This document shows, in pieces, positions 18,383-26,934 of a stretch of DNA of 64,000 nucleotides. The notes beneath the pieces were generated by a model. It had not been told where the DNA came from. It saw nothing but the letters and a program-made list of their open reading frames with translations, and searched no databases. The DNA lies in the NCBI GenBank assembly GCA_002238785.1, contig MPNA01000006.1:88894-152893 (forward strand), written 5' to 3'. Each line of letters opens with the position of its first letter. Position 1 is the first letter of the stretch. Source of the DNA: a bacterium OM1 bin76. Its GTDB lineage: Bacteria > Actinomycetota > Acidimicrobiia > Spongiisociales > ZC4RG35. The position numbers and the translations under genes were made by a program.

Positions 18383-19734
18383 CAGCCGTCAACCTCGCCA
18401 CCGGCCGCATCCGTCCCCGGGACCGCGAAGCGGTCATCCAGTCGTTGCGCGCCGGGGTCGTCCCCCGGATCGGCCAGCAGCACATCCAGGTCGGGCGCGC
18501 CGATGAGGTGGCTGCCCTCCTCGGCGACATCAACCGGATCGCCGACGGCGGGTCGGCTGTCCGGCTGGTGATCGGCGAGTACGGCGCCGGGAAGTCATTC
18601 TTCCTGAATCTGGTGCGTTCCATCGCACTCGAACGCAAGCTCGTCACCGTCCACGCCGATCTCTCACCCCACAGGCGCCTCTACGCCACCGGCGGTCAGG
18701 CCCGAGGTCTGTACGCCGAGTTGATGCGCAATCTTTCGACGCGAGCGAAACCGGAGGGGGGCGCCATGCCGTCGGTGGTGGAACGTTTCATCGCCGCCGG
18801 CCTGGACGAGGCCCGCTCCCGCCGCGTAGAGCCGGAGACCGTGATCCGTGAACGGCTCGCCGAACTGCGGGAACTGGTGGGCGGATACGACTTCGCCGAA
18901 GTGATCGCCGCTTACTGGCAAGCTCATGACACCGGCCGGGAGCAGCTGCGCTCCGATGTGGTGCGCTGGCTCCGCGCCGAATTCTCGACCCGCACCGACT
19001 CGCGGAAAGCGCTCGGGGTGCGCACCATCATCGATGACCGCAGCTTCTACGACCACTTGAAGCTGCTCGCCCGGTTCCTCCGTCTGGCCGGATTCTCCGG
19101 CCTCCTGGTCTGCCTGGACGAGATGGTGAACCTCTACAAGATGTCGCATACCCGGGCCCGCAACTCCAACTACGAACAGGTGCTGCGCATCCTCAACGAC
19201 TGCCTGCAGGGTTCGGCCACCGGACTCGGGTTCGTGTTCGGCGGCACCCCCGACATGCTGCTGGACACCCGGCGCGGCCTCTACTCCTACCCGGCTCTGC
19301 AGTCGCGCCTGGCCGAGAACTCCTTCAAGCGTCCGGGTCTGGTGGACCTCTCCGGACCGGTGATGCGGCTCGCCAACCTGTCCCCCGAGGACATGTACGT
19401 GCTGCTGGCCAAACTCCGGCATGTGTTCGCCGGCGGCGATCCAGACGCCTACCTGGTACCCGACGAGGCGTTGACCGCGTTCATGACCCACTGCGCGGCG
19501 CGGGTCGGGGATGCCTACTTCCGCACGCCGCGCACCACGATAAAGGAGTTTGTGGACTTGCTCTCGGTGCTCGACCAGAACCCGGGCGTGGAATGGTCCG
19601 ATCTGATCGACCGGGTCGAGATCGAGGCGGAGACCAACCCGGATCTGTTGCCACCGAGCAGCGGCGCCGGCCCCCCGCAGCCCGATCGGGAAGCAGCGCC
19701 CCACGATGACGACCTCGTCCATTTCCGTCTCTGA
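18379..19734 (+). CDS. sngB: DUF2791/BrxD-like P-loop ATPase, Shango component B
   Basis: 451 aa from TTG 18379, overlapping the sngA stop (TTGA). The N-terminal PRDREAVIQSLRAGVVPRIG followed by HIQVGRADE is typical of DUF2791/BrxD proteins. Walker A is GEYGAGKSFFL (residues 67-77). Walker B is LLVCLDEM (about 242-249). An ARF/NYEQVLRILNDCLQG segment and an arginine-rich SRLAENSFKRPG region follow, as in AAA-type NTPases. The same family pairs with the BrxHI helicase in BREX type 2. Here it lies between a TerB protein and an Lhr-like helicase, with overlapping starts. It is likely a cytosolic ATP-driven partner of the helicase. Confidence 0.85.
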   Translation: MTAVNLATGRIRPRDREAVIQSLRAGVVPRIGQQHIQVGRADEVAALLGDINRIADGGSAVRLVIGEYGAGKSFFLNLVRSIALERKLVTVHADLSPHRRLYATGGQARGLYAELMRNLSTRAKPEGGAMPSVVERFIAAGLDEARSRRVEPETVIRERLAELRELVGGYDFAEVIAAYWQAHDTGREQLRSDVVRWLRAEFSTRTDSRKALGVRTIIDDRSFYDHLKLLARFLRLAGFSGLLVCLDEMVNLYKMSHTRARNSNYEQVLRILNDCLQGSATGLGFVFGGTPDMLLDTRRGLYSYPALQSRLAENSFKRPGLVDLSGPVMRLANLSPEDMYVLLAKLRHVFAGGDPDAYLVPDEALTAFMTHCAARVGDAYFRTPRTTIKEFVDLLSVLDQNPGVEWSDLIDRVEIEAETNPDLLPPSSGAGPPQPDREAAPHDDDLVHFRL

Positions 19735-22072
19735 AGCCGTCCCCCGGTCTTCGGCGTTCACCCGGCTGCACCCGCGTCTACAACGCTGGATATACGATCA
19801 GGGATGGACCTCCCTCCATGACGCGCAGGAGCGCGCCATCGGCCCGATCATGGACGGCGACCGCGACGTGATCATCGCGGCGGCGACCGCCGCCGGAAAG
19901 ACCGAGGCCGCCTTCCTGCCGATACTTTCGAACCTGGTGGACACCGCCGACCCGACCTCGCCCGACGAACATGCCCCGTGGACCGCTTACGACCCGTGGG
20001 CGGAACCGGCGACCGGAACTCCCGTCGGGGTGCAGGCGCTGTACGTGTCGCCGATGAAGGCGTTGATCAACGATCAGCACGGACGCCTCGCACAGATTTG
20101 CGACCGGGTGGACATCGCAGTGCATCGCTGGCACGGAGACGTCTCGGCGGCGGCGAAACAGAAGCTGGTGGCCGACCCGTGCGGCGTGCTGCTGATCACC
20201 CCCGAATCCTTGGAAGCCCTTTTCGTCAACCGGGGGCCTCTGGCGCCTCGCCTATTCGCCGGGTTGCGCTATATCGTGGTCGACGAGCTTCACTCCTTTT
20301 TGGCCACGCAACGGGGCGTCCAGCTGCAATCGCTGATGAACCGACTCGAGTTGGCGATCCGCCACAGCCCGCCTCGCATCGGGCTGTCGGCCACCCTCGG
20401 CGACATGGCGCAGGCCGCCGTCTTCCTCCGCCCGACCGACCCCGAGCAGGTTTCGGTAATCGAGTCGAAGTCGGACGGCAGGGAGTTGATGCTCCAACTG
20501 CGCGGCTACGTCGCCGGCCCGCCGACGGCCCGCGTGGTGGAAGGGAGCGAACGGACCGCCTACCCCTCTCCGGTCGACTCGACGGGGCAGGCGCAAGAGA
20601 TCGCCGAGCACTTGTTCCGGCATCTGCGCGGCCATGACAACCTGGTGTTCGCCAACACCCGCAACCATGTGGAGATCTATGCCGACCTGCTCGCACGTCG
20701 CAGCGACCGGGAGCGGGTCCCCAACGAGTTCTGGCCCCACCACGGCAACCTCTCCAAGGGTCTTCGGGAAACTATCGAAACCAACCTGAAGGACCGCACC
20801 CGACCGGCCACGGCGGTGAGTACGTCCACACTCGAATTGGGAATCGACATAGGCTCGGTTACGAGCGTGGCCCAGATCGGACCACCTCCGTCGGTCGCAT
20901 CCCTGTGGCAGCGGCTGGGCAGATCGGGTCGCCGCCACGATCCCGCCGTGCTGCGCATCTACGTGACCGAACCGCCCCTCGACGAGCGGTCCCCTCCTGT
21001 CGGCAGGCTGCGCTGCGACCTCGTGCAGACCACCGCCATGGTGCACCTCATGCTCGGGCAGTGGCTCGAAACCACCGACGATCCCGGTTTCAACTACTCG
21101 ACGCTGGTCCAGCAGATCATGTCGGTAATCGCCCAGCACGGCGGCGCCGCCCCTGCCGACCTGTACGGAGCTTTGTGCGGGCCCGGTCCGTTCCGGCTCG
21201 TGAACCAGGAGCGGTTCGCTCTACTTCTCCGCGCCATGGCCTCCCACGATCTCCTGATTCAGACTTCCGACGGCCTGCTGTTGCTCGGGACGGCCGGGGA
21301 ACGTCGGATTAATCACTACCGGTTCTACGCCGCGTTCCACACCGCCGACGAATGGCGGGTCGTGAACCGCGGTAGGACCCTCGGCACGCTCCCCATCTAC
21401 CAGCCCCTTCGCCAAGGTGTGCTGCTGATCTTCGCTGGGAAGCGCTGGAAAGTGACCCGCGTCGACCGACCGGCGCGCGTCGTGGAGTTGGAGCGGTCGG
21501 CGGGCGGCGTCCCGCACTTCTCCGGCGGCCACGGACCTGCCGTGTCGGACCGGGTCCGGGCGGAGATGGTCGCCGTGTACCGATCCTCCGATACCCCGGC
21601 ATGGCTCGACCCGCAGGCGCGGCGGCTTCTCTCTGAGGGCCGTGCAGCCTTCCACCGATTCCGGCTGACCGATACCACGGTGGTCACCCACGAGTCGGAG
21701 GTGTTGCTGTTCCCCTGGGCCAGTGACCGCGCTCTCTACACCGCGGTGATGGCGCTGATGGACCAGGGCGTCAAAGCCAGCGTCGAGGGTCCGGCCATCC
21801 GGATCGTCGGGACCGGCGCCGAGGATGCCTCGGCCATAATCGGCCATCTCCTCGACAACCCTCCCCCAGCGCCTGAAGCTCTGGCCGCAGTCGTCGAGAA
21901 CCGAGAGATCGACAAGTGGGACTGGGTGCTCGACGAGACTTTGGCGTGCGAGTCGGCGGGCGCCCGACTCCTCGACATCGACGGCGCCTGGGCGCTCTTC
22001 GCCAAGGTGGCGCCGGACCTGGCCGAACGCCAAGGCGAAAACTCCACAGTGCTCATGGAAATATCCCGTTGA
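19706..22072 (+). CDS. sngC: Lhr/BrxHI-like superfamily 2 helicase, Shango component C
   Basis: 788 aa from ATG 19706, overlapping sngB by 29 nt. Q-motif region LHDAQERAIGPI, Walker A AATAAGKTEAAF (59-70), Ia-like YVSPMKALINDQ, Walker B VVDELHSF (DELH, 193-196) and motif III SATLGD (228-233) are present. Domain 2 has VFANTRNHVE, STSTLELGIDIG and WQRLGRSGRR. The roughly 330-residue C-terminal extension, with a winged-helix-like region, is as in Lhr/BrxHI helicases. It should unwind nucleic acid with ATP in the defence complex. A terminator-like hairpin follows at 22.15 kb, closing the three-gene unit. Confidence 0.88.
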   Translation: MTTSSISVSEAVPRSSAFTRLHPRLQRWIYDQGWTSLHDAQERAIGPIMDGDRDVIIAAATAAGKTEAAFLPILSNLVDTADPTSPDEHAPWTAYDPWAEPATGTPVGVQALYVSPMKALINDQHGRLAQICDRVDIAVHRWHGDVSAAAKQKLVADPCGVLLITPESLEALFVNRGPLAPRLFAGLRYIVVDELHSFLATQRGVQLQSLMNRLELAIRHSPPRIGLSATLGDMAQAAVFLRPTDPEQVSVIESKSDGRELMLQLRGYVAGPPTARVVEGSERTAYPSPVDSTGQAQEIAEHLFRHLRGHDNLVFANTRNHVEIYADLLARRSDRERVPNEFWPHHGNLSKGLRETIETNLKDRTRPATAVSTSTLELGIDIGSVTSVAQIGPPPSVASLWQRLGRSGRRHDPAVLRIYVTEPPLDERSPPVGRLRCDLVQTTAMVHLMLGQWLETTDDPGFNYSTLVQQIMSVIAQHGGAAPADLYGALCGPGPFRLVNQERFALLLRAMASHDLLIQTSDGLLLLGTAGERRINHYRFYAAFHTADEWRVVNRGRTLGTLPIYQPLRQGVLLIFAGKRWKVTRVDRPARVVELERSAGGVPHFSGGHGPAVSDRVRAEMVAVYRSSDTPAWLDPQARRLLSEGRAAFHRFRLTDTTVVTHESEVLLFPWASDRALYTAVMALMDQGVKASVEGPAIRIVGTGAEDASAIIGHLLDNPPPAPEALAAVVENREIDKWDWVLDETLACESAGARLLDIDGAWALFAKVAPDLAERQGENSTVLMEISR

Positions 22073-22145
22073 CAATGGGTTCGGGCACATTCCAACTCCC
22101 CCGGAGTTAGCCCCACCAGACCCGCCGGGCCCAAAGCAAGCCAGA

Positions 22146-22190
22146 AAGGGCCATCCCCGGCGAGAGCGCCCAATTCAGGCGCTCGGCCCT
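22146..22190 (+). terminator. Terminator-like hairpin after the defence operon
   Basis: Inner perfect stem GAGCGCC (22164-22170) with GGCGCTC (22178-22184) and a 7-nt loop. An outer pairing of AGGGCC (about 22147) with GGCCCT (22185-22190) extends it. It is followed by GGTCGCTTTTG. It lies 75 nt downstream of the helicase stop and before hydrolase paralog 3. Confidence 0.55.
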
Positions 22191-22255
22191 GGTCGCTTTT
22201 GACTCCCTGCGCTCCAAGAGAGGCAATCGGGCATCCACAAACTAACCTGCGGCTC

Positions 22256-23095
22256 ATGACTGAATGGATCACCACTTCCGACAGCGTCCGCATCGCGTAC
22301 CACCAGGTAGGCGCCGGCGACCCGGCCATCGTCTTCATCCACGGCGCATACAGCAACCGTCAAGGCTTCGGCTTCCAGGAGGAATACTTCTCGCCCAACC
22401 ACCGCTGCGTGGCGGTTGACCTGCGGGGACACGGCGAAAGCGACAAACCTGATGACGTTTACACCATGGACAGGCACGGAGACGACGTGGCCGAACTGAT
22501 CGGTCATTTGGGACTGGACAAGCCGGTGCTGGTGGGGCAGAGCATGGCCGGCCAGGTAATCATCGCCGCCGCGGCCCGGCACCCCGATCTGGTAGGCGCT
22601 ATTGCCAGCCTCGACTCACCCAGCAACATTCCCGGGTGGCACCAGCGCCATCACGGTCCCTATCAACATTTGATGACCCCCGACAAGCCATTCCGCGAGA
22701 CGCTGGTAGCCTTTCTCAGCTCTTCCTATCTTCCCACCGACGACCCCTCCCGGCTCAGCGGAATGGCCGAACGGCTATCCGAGGTTCCCGACCATGTGAT
22801 TCTCAATAGTTGGCGGGACAAGGAAGATTACGACCCCTCCCCCACCCTGCGCCGAGTCAAGTGCCCCTACCTTTACATCGATTGCGGCCAGCCCGATCTC
22901 GACTTCGATCTGCTCCGGGAACTGTGCCCCCAGGTGGTAATCGGCAAGACGGTCGGCGCCGGACACAAAGCCCTCCAGGACGTGCCTGACCAGATCAACG
23001 CCATGCTCAACCGCTTCATCCAACACGCCGACGGCATCGCGGCGGAGATGATCCGCACCGGCGGCGTCTTCCAATACAACTTCCCCAAGACCTGA
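22256..23095 (+). CDS. Alpha/beta-hydrolase paralog 3
   Basis: 279 aa from ATG 22256 (MTEWITTSDSVRIAYHQVGA). Motifs are FIHGAYSNRQGFGFQEEYF, VAVDLRGHGESDKP, nucleophile elbow VGQSMAGQ and AGHKALQDVP. It is closest to paralog 2: the segment VGAGDPAIVFIHGAYSNR and the last third, including LYIDCGQPDLDFDLLRELC, are the same. It restarts the tandem array right after the three-gene defence block, suggesting that block was inserted into an existing array. No signal peptide; substrate unknown. Confidence 0.88.
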   Translation: MTEWITTSDSVRIAYHQVGAGDPAIVFIHGAYSNRQGFGFQEEYFSPNHRCVAVDLRGHGESDKPDDVYTMDRHGDDVAELIGHLGLDKPVLVGQSMAGQVIIAAAARHPDLVGAIASLDSPSNIPGWHQRHHGPYQHLMTPDKPFRETLVAFLSSSYLPTDDPSRLSGMAERLSEVPDHVILNSWRDKEDYDPSPTLRRVKCPYLYIDCGQPDLDFDLLRELCPQVVIGKTVGAGHKALQDVPDQINAMLNRFIQHADGIAAEMIRTGGVFQYNFPKT

Positions 23096-23177
23096 TCACA
23101 GCCTCCCCCAACGCGGCTTTGTCCTGCCAGAAGGACGGATGGTTCTCGTGCTGGATGTACAAACTATGCTCCGATCC

Positions 23178-24017
23178 ATGACTGAACGGTTCACAACCTC
23201 CGACGGCGTTCGCATCGCCTACCACCAGTTAGGCGCCGGCGACCCGGCCATCATCTTTATCCACGGCGGATTCGGAAACCGAACCGGCTTCGGCTTCCAA
23301 GAGGAGTACTTCTCGCCCAACCACCGCTGCGTGGCGGTGGATCTGCGTGGCCACGGCGATAGCGACAAGCCCGACGAGATCTACACCATGGAACAACATG
23401 GCGACGACGTCGCCGAGTTGATCCGCCACCTGGGCCTGGGGAAGCCAATCTTGGTTGGCCAGAGCATGGGTGGACAGGTAATTATCGCCGCCGCGGCCCG
23501 GCACCCCGAGTTGGTCGGGGCGATAGCCAGCCTGGACTCACCCAGCAACATCCCAGGATGGCACGACCGCCATCACGGTCCATTCGATCACCTGATGACC
23601 AAGGACCAAGATTTCCGGGAAACCTTGCGCAACTTCCTCAAAGCCTCCTATCTACCCACCGACGACCCCTCCAGGGTGGCCACTATCGCCGATCGGTTGG
23701 CGGAAGTGCCTGACCACGTCATCCTCAACGGCTGGGAGGGGATGATGGGCTTCGACGCCGGGCCGATACTGGCCGGAGTGCAGTGCCCTTATCTGTACAT
23801 CGACTGCGGACAGCCGGATCTTGATCTTGATCTGCTTCGCGAGTTGTGCCCGCAGGTGGTGATCGGCAAGCCCGTCGGCGCCGGACACAAGGCCCTCCAG
23901 GACGTGCCCGACCAGATCAACGCCATGCTCAACCGCTTCATCCAACATGCCGATGGAATAGCGGCCGAGATGGTTCGAACGGGCGGGGTCTTCCAGTACA
24001 ACTTCCCAAAGATCTAG
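23178..24017 (+). CDS. Alpha/beta-hydrolase paralog 4
   Basis: 279 aa from ATG 23178 (MTERFTTSDGVRIAYHQLGA). Motifs are FIHGGFGNRTGFGF, VAVDLRGHGDSDKP, VGQSMGGQ and AGHKALQDVP. The C-terminus (NRFIQHADGIAAEMVRTGG) matches the other three almost exactly, while residues 140-200 differ, again pointing to a conserved lid/C-terminal core and a variable pocket. It lies 82 nt after paralog 3. The VapBC-type pair follows 36 nt downstream. Confidence 0.88.
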   Translation: MTERFTTSDGVRIAYHQLGAGDPAIIFIHGGFGNRTGFGFQEEYFSPNHRCVAVDLRGHGDSDKPDEIYTMEQHGDDVAELIRHLGLGKPILVGQSMGGQVIIAAAARHPELVGAIASLDSPSNIPGWHDRHHGPFDHLMTKDQDFRETLRNFLKASYLPTDDPSRVATIADRLAEVPDHVILNGWEGMMGFDAGPILAGVQCPYLYIDCGQPDLDLDLLRELCPQVVIGKPVGAGHKALQDVPDQINAMLNRFIQHADGIAAEMVRTGGVFQYNFPKI

Positions 24018-24041
24018 CAACAACCTACCTGGGTACTGGTG

Positions 24042-24054
24042 TATGCTGATATCA
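24042..24054 (+). promoter_or_regulatory. Candidate -10 and operator of the toxin-antitoxin pair
   Basis: TATGCT (24042-24047) is a plausible -10 hexamer placed so close to the ATG at 24054 that transcription would be nearly leaderless. The 8-bp palindrome TGATATCA (24047-24054) overlaps the start codon, a typical position for ribbon-helix-helix autorepression. Prediction by eye only. Confidence 0.35.
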
Positions 24055-24278
24055 TGCGGCGTATACAGCTATATGTGGACGAAGATCTGGACGAGGCTCT
24101 TTCGACCCAAGCTGCGCGATTGGGGGTCTCCCGTTCATCCTTGGTACGGGATGCCGTTAGAGCTTCGCTAAACGACCACCTCGCCACTCACGCCGATCCG
24201 GTAGACACTCTCATCGGATGCCTCGACATCGAACCGGATGACGACATCGATGCGGTGATCTACGGGGTAAAGGAGTGA
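24054..24278 (+). CDS. Ribbon-helix-helix antitoxin (VapB-like)
   Basis: A 74-aa protein from ATG 24054. The N-terminal RRIQLYVDEDLDEALSTQA forms the beta strand and first helix, and LGVSRSSLVRDAVRASL forms the second helix of a CopG/RHH DNA-binding fold. The acidic C-terminal tail (IEPDDDIDAVIYGVKE) fits toxin neutralisation. The stop overlaps the PIN toxin start by 4 nt (GTGA). It should dimerise, repress its own promoter and bind the PIN protein. Confidence 0.8.
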   Translation: MRRIQLYVDEDLDEALSTQAARLGVSRSSLVRDAVRASLNDHLATHADPVDTLIGCLDIEPDDDIDAVIYGVKE

Positions 24279-24676
24279 GATTCGCGGACACTTCATTCTG
24301 GATTGGACTCCAGGTTGTGCGAGATCACCGTCATGAAGACGCAACGCGGCTGTGGATGAGCAATCGCGGCCCGGTACGGACGTCGAATCTTGTGCTAGGG
24401 GAGACATGGACCTGGCTACGGCGGAAGGCTGGCCATGTGGCCGCGGTTCGTTTTCTCTCCACCATCAAGCAGTCCAGCCGAGTGTCGGTGGTCATGGTGA
24501 CCCCGCCGATAGACGAGCGGGCTTGGAAATGGTTGGAACGCCATGACGAACGGGCGTACTCCTACGTCGACGCCACCAGCTTTGAGATCATGAGGCGAGA
24601 GCGCATCAACCTGGCTTTAGCGTTTGACGGCGACTTTACTTCGGCCGGATTCGTGGAACTCCGGCCTACTTCTTGA
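24275..24676 (+). CDS. PIN-domain RNase toxin (VapC-like)
   Basis: 133 aa from GTG 24275. PIN-fold acidic residues are present: Asp in FADTSFW near the N-terminus, Glu in VLGETWTWL, Asp in SYVDATSF and Asp in LAFDGDF. Length and order match VapC-type toxins, which cleave RNA with Mg2+. It is translationally coupled to the upstream RHH antitoxin. It converges with the EamA transporter gene, 37 nt away. Confidence 0.85.
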   Translation: MRFADTSFWIGLQVVRDHRHEDATRLWMSNRGPVRTSNLVLGETWTWLRRKAGHVAAVRFLSTIKQSSRVSVVMVTPPIDERAWKWLERHDERAYSYVDATSFEIMRRERINLALAFDGDFTSAGFVELRPTS

Positions 24677-24713
24677 GTCGGCGCTCGTTCGGAAGAACTG
24701 CGGGCGCCCCCTC

Positions 24714-25628
24714 CTAACCGGCGATGGACATCGCTATGCCAACTGCGACCAGGCCAACTCCCACCCATTGCAGGCGGTGGAGCCGTTCATGGAAGAACAT
24801 CACCCCGCCTATCACCGCGATCACCCTCCCGCTCTGCGAGAGAATCCCGATCAACCAGGCCGGAGCATAAGCCAAACCGTAGCCGAAGGTCACGAAAGAG
24901 ATGGCATCGATCACCCCCACCAGGCCCAGCAACCATCCGTTCCGCCAGGTTATCTTTGACTGGCCGCGCTCCCAGTCTTCCAACCGGGAGCGTTTCCCCT
25001 CTGCAAGTCGGTTCTGCAGGATGCGGGAGGCGATCACAAAGAAGAGCACTATGTAGGCCACCGTGTAGAAACGTTGGGTGATGATCGTCCAGTTCGAGTC
25101 CAGACCGTCACGGATGGGGATCTTCAGACCGGCGTTGGAGAGCGATCCCACCAACACGGCGATCATGGCAAAGACCGGCCCCCAGGTGACCAGTCGGATC
25201 TTGGCGCCCCGCTCGATCACCAGCGACGCCAACACCGCTCCCAAGGCGGCGATCGGGATCCCGATCCACTGTACGGCGCTGGGCCTCTCGGCCAGAAGCC
25301 AGTAGGAGTACACCACGGTCACCGCCCCCGACAGGGCCGAAATCGGACTCACCACCGACACGGGACCCAGGCGAAGCGCCATGTAGCTTCCCAGAAAGGA
25401 CCCACCGGCAGCCGCGCCCAACAAGCCCAAGAAGATGATCTGGTCTCTGGTGATCCGTAACGGCACACCTATTGCCAGGGCCCAAGCGATCATCACCCCA
25501 AAGGCAATGGTCAGAGTGAAAGTGGTTGACCGCAGAACACCAAAGCGACGAGCCACCACGGCGGTCAATAGGTTGTTCACGCCCAGCGTCACAGCCGTAA
25601 TCAGCCCGAATACGACGCCGGTCACCAT
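24714..25628 (-). CDS. EamA/DMT-family permease
   Basis: 304 aa with about ten hydrophobic segments in two EamA repeats. The first is GVVFGLITAVTLGVNNLL through SYWLLAERPSAVQWIGIPIAALG; the second includes SISFVTFGYGLAYAPAWLIGIL-like sequence and FFHERLHRLQWVGVGLVAVG. The paired 'L.ERP...QW.G' and 'F.ERL...QW.GV' ends are diagnostic. It is likely an exporter or importer of a small metabolite; the substrate is not predictable. It stands alone between the toxin and the ABC transporter genes. Confidence 0.85.
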   Translation of the reverse strand: MVTGVVFGLITAVTLGVNNLLTAVVARRFGVLRSTTFTLTIAFGVMIAWALAIGVPLRITRDQIIFLGLLGAAAGGSFLGSYMALRLGPVSVVSPISALSGAVTVVYSYWLLAERPSAVQWIGIPIAALGAVLASLVIERGAKIRLVTWGPVFAMIAVLVGSLSNAGLKIPIRDGLDSNWTIITQRFYTVAYIVLFFVIASRILQNRLAEGKRSRLEDWERGQSKITWRNGWLLGLVGVIDAISFVTFGYGLAYAPAWLIGILSQSGRVIAVIGGVMFFHERLHRLQWVGVGLVAVGIAMSIAG

Positions 25629-25716
25629 GGTGCTATCCGTCCCGGATGCGGAGGAACACCAGACAACCAGTCGGCCGTGACAGGTGCCTTAGCCTCGAGC
25701 CGAATCCGGCTACGCC

Positions 25717-26934
25717 TCAGACCTCTTGCACTCTTTCAGCACGCGCTGCGCCAGCCGCGCCAGCCACCTTGGAAATGTCGGTGGTGCCGGCGGCCCGTTG
25801 CGGCATCCAACTCACCAGTCTGTTGAACATCTGGTTGAGCATGTAGAAGGTCAGAAGCGAATAGCAGGCCACCACGAACGCCACGATCACCAACCGGGCA
25901 GTGTTGGTTTCCTGCACGGCAATGCTGGCCATGTGTCCGAGTCCGGTGGGGAACCCCAGGAATTCGGCGGCGATTGTCAGAGACCAGCCCAAACCCGCGG
26001 AGAGCAACAGAGCGGTGCGCAATTCCGGCATTGCCCCTGGCACGATCACCTTGAAGTAGGTGTATGGTCGCGACGCGCCCAGCGTCCTGGCGCTTTCAAT
26101 GAACCGGTCAGGCACGTTGGCCACCGAGTTCATGGTGGCCACCACCAACGTCACCCACACACCGAACGCAATGAAAGCAACGGCACCCCGGAAATTGGCG
26201 CCCAAGCCGAACTGCAACCAGGGTATGGCCGCCAAAAGAGGGATCATCCGCAGGAAGTTCATGGGCGCCCAAGCCGTTTGACGCAACACCGGCCAATAGG
26301 GAATGGCCATGCCGGTGGCGATGCCCACCACCAGACCGATGCCCAAACCGACCAACAGCCTGGAAAGGGTCATGAAGGAGTGGAAGGCCAACGCCAGGAA
26401 AACTGCCGGCCAGGTCCGGGCATGATCACCTATCAAGGCGGGGTAAGGCGCCAGTTCCTCGAACCGCACCTCCAGGTGGAGTATCGGGACCTTGTTGAGC
26501 AACCAGTCCCCGGACATCCTAAAAAGGGTGTCTCCGAACACGTAGTCCCATCCAGGAACCAACGGATGTTCCAAAGTCCCTTCCGGGGCCACAATCGACA
26601 CTATTTGCCATCCCACCAACAACACTGCCCAGGTGATGAAGAACAACGGATTCTTCCGCATCGAGTTCACCAACCTGCGAGGCGCGTTTCGTATGCCCTG
26701 ACCTATCCTGACCAGCGCCCTCACGGACCTCGAAAAGCGAAGCGCGAAAGGCCAAACCCAGAACAGAATCCCCCACAGGACCAGGAACGCCCAGGTGACA
26801 AAGAGAACATCCTCCTGCCGCGTCCAGGTCGTCAGCGGAAAGGTGTCAGGCAGCAGCAGCAGCAGCCATGGCGCCACCAGGAACCAGACAAACCACCCTA
26901 TCCAGAAAACGCCGGGGTGAAGGGACTTTTTCAA
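25717..26934 (-). CDS. ABC transporter permease (NitT/TauT type, large form)
   Basis: 405 aa from TTG 26934, overlapping the ATPase stop (TTGA). After three N-terminal hydrophobic segments, the BPD_transp_1 core occupies about residues 180-390. The EAA-like loop is MNSVANVPDRFIESARTLGAS, followed by FKVIVPGAMPELRTALLLSAGLGW. The extra about 150-residue N-terminal membrane part is longer than in SsuC/TauC. Together with the ATPase and second permease it makes an inner-membrane importer channel. It is the last gene of the operon. Confidence 0.88.
   Translation of the reverse strand: MKKSLHPGVFWIGWFVWFLVAPWLLLLLPDTFPLTTWTRQEDVLFVTWAFLVLWGILFWVWPFALRFSRSVRALVRIGQGIRNAPRRLVNSMRKNPLFFITWAVLLVGWQIVSIVAPEGTLEHPLVPGWDYVFGDTLFRMSGDWLLNKVPILHLEVRFEELAPYPALIGDHARTWPAVFLALAFHSFMTLSRLLVGLGIGLVVGIATGMAIPYWPVLRQTAWAPMNFLRMIPLLAAIPWLQFGLGANFRGAVAFIAFGVWVTLVVATMNSVANVPDRFIESARTLGASRPYTYFKVIVPGAMPELRTALLLSAGLGWSLTIAAEFLGFPTGLGHMASIAVQETNTARLVIVAFVVACYSLLTFYMLNQMFNRLVSWMPQRAAGTTDISKVAGAAGAARAERVQEV

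Noticed and set aside
16202..22072. Partial BREX system
   Set aside because: The ATPase and helicase resemble BrxD and BrxHI, but pglX, pglZ and brxC are missing and a TerB protein is coupled, which fits Shango better.
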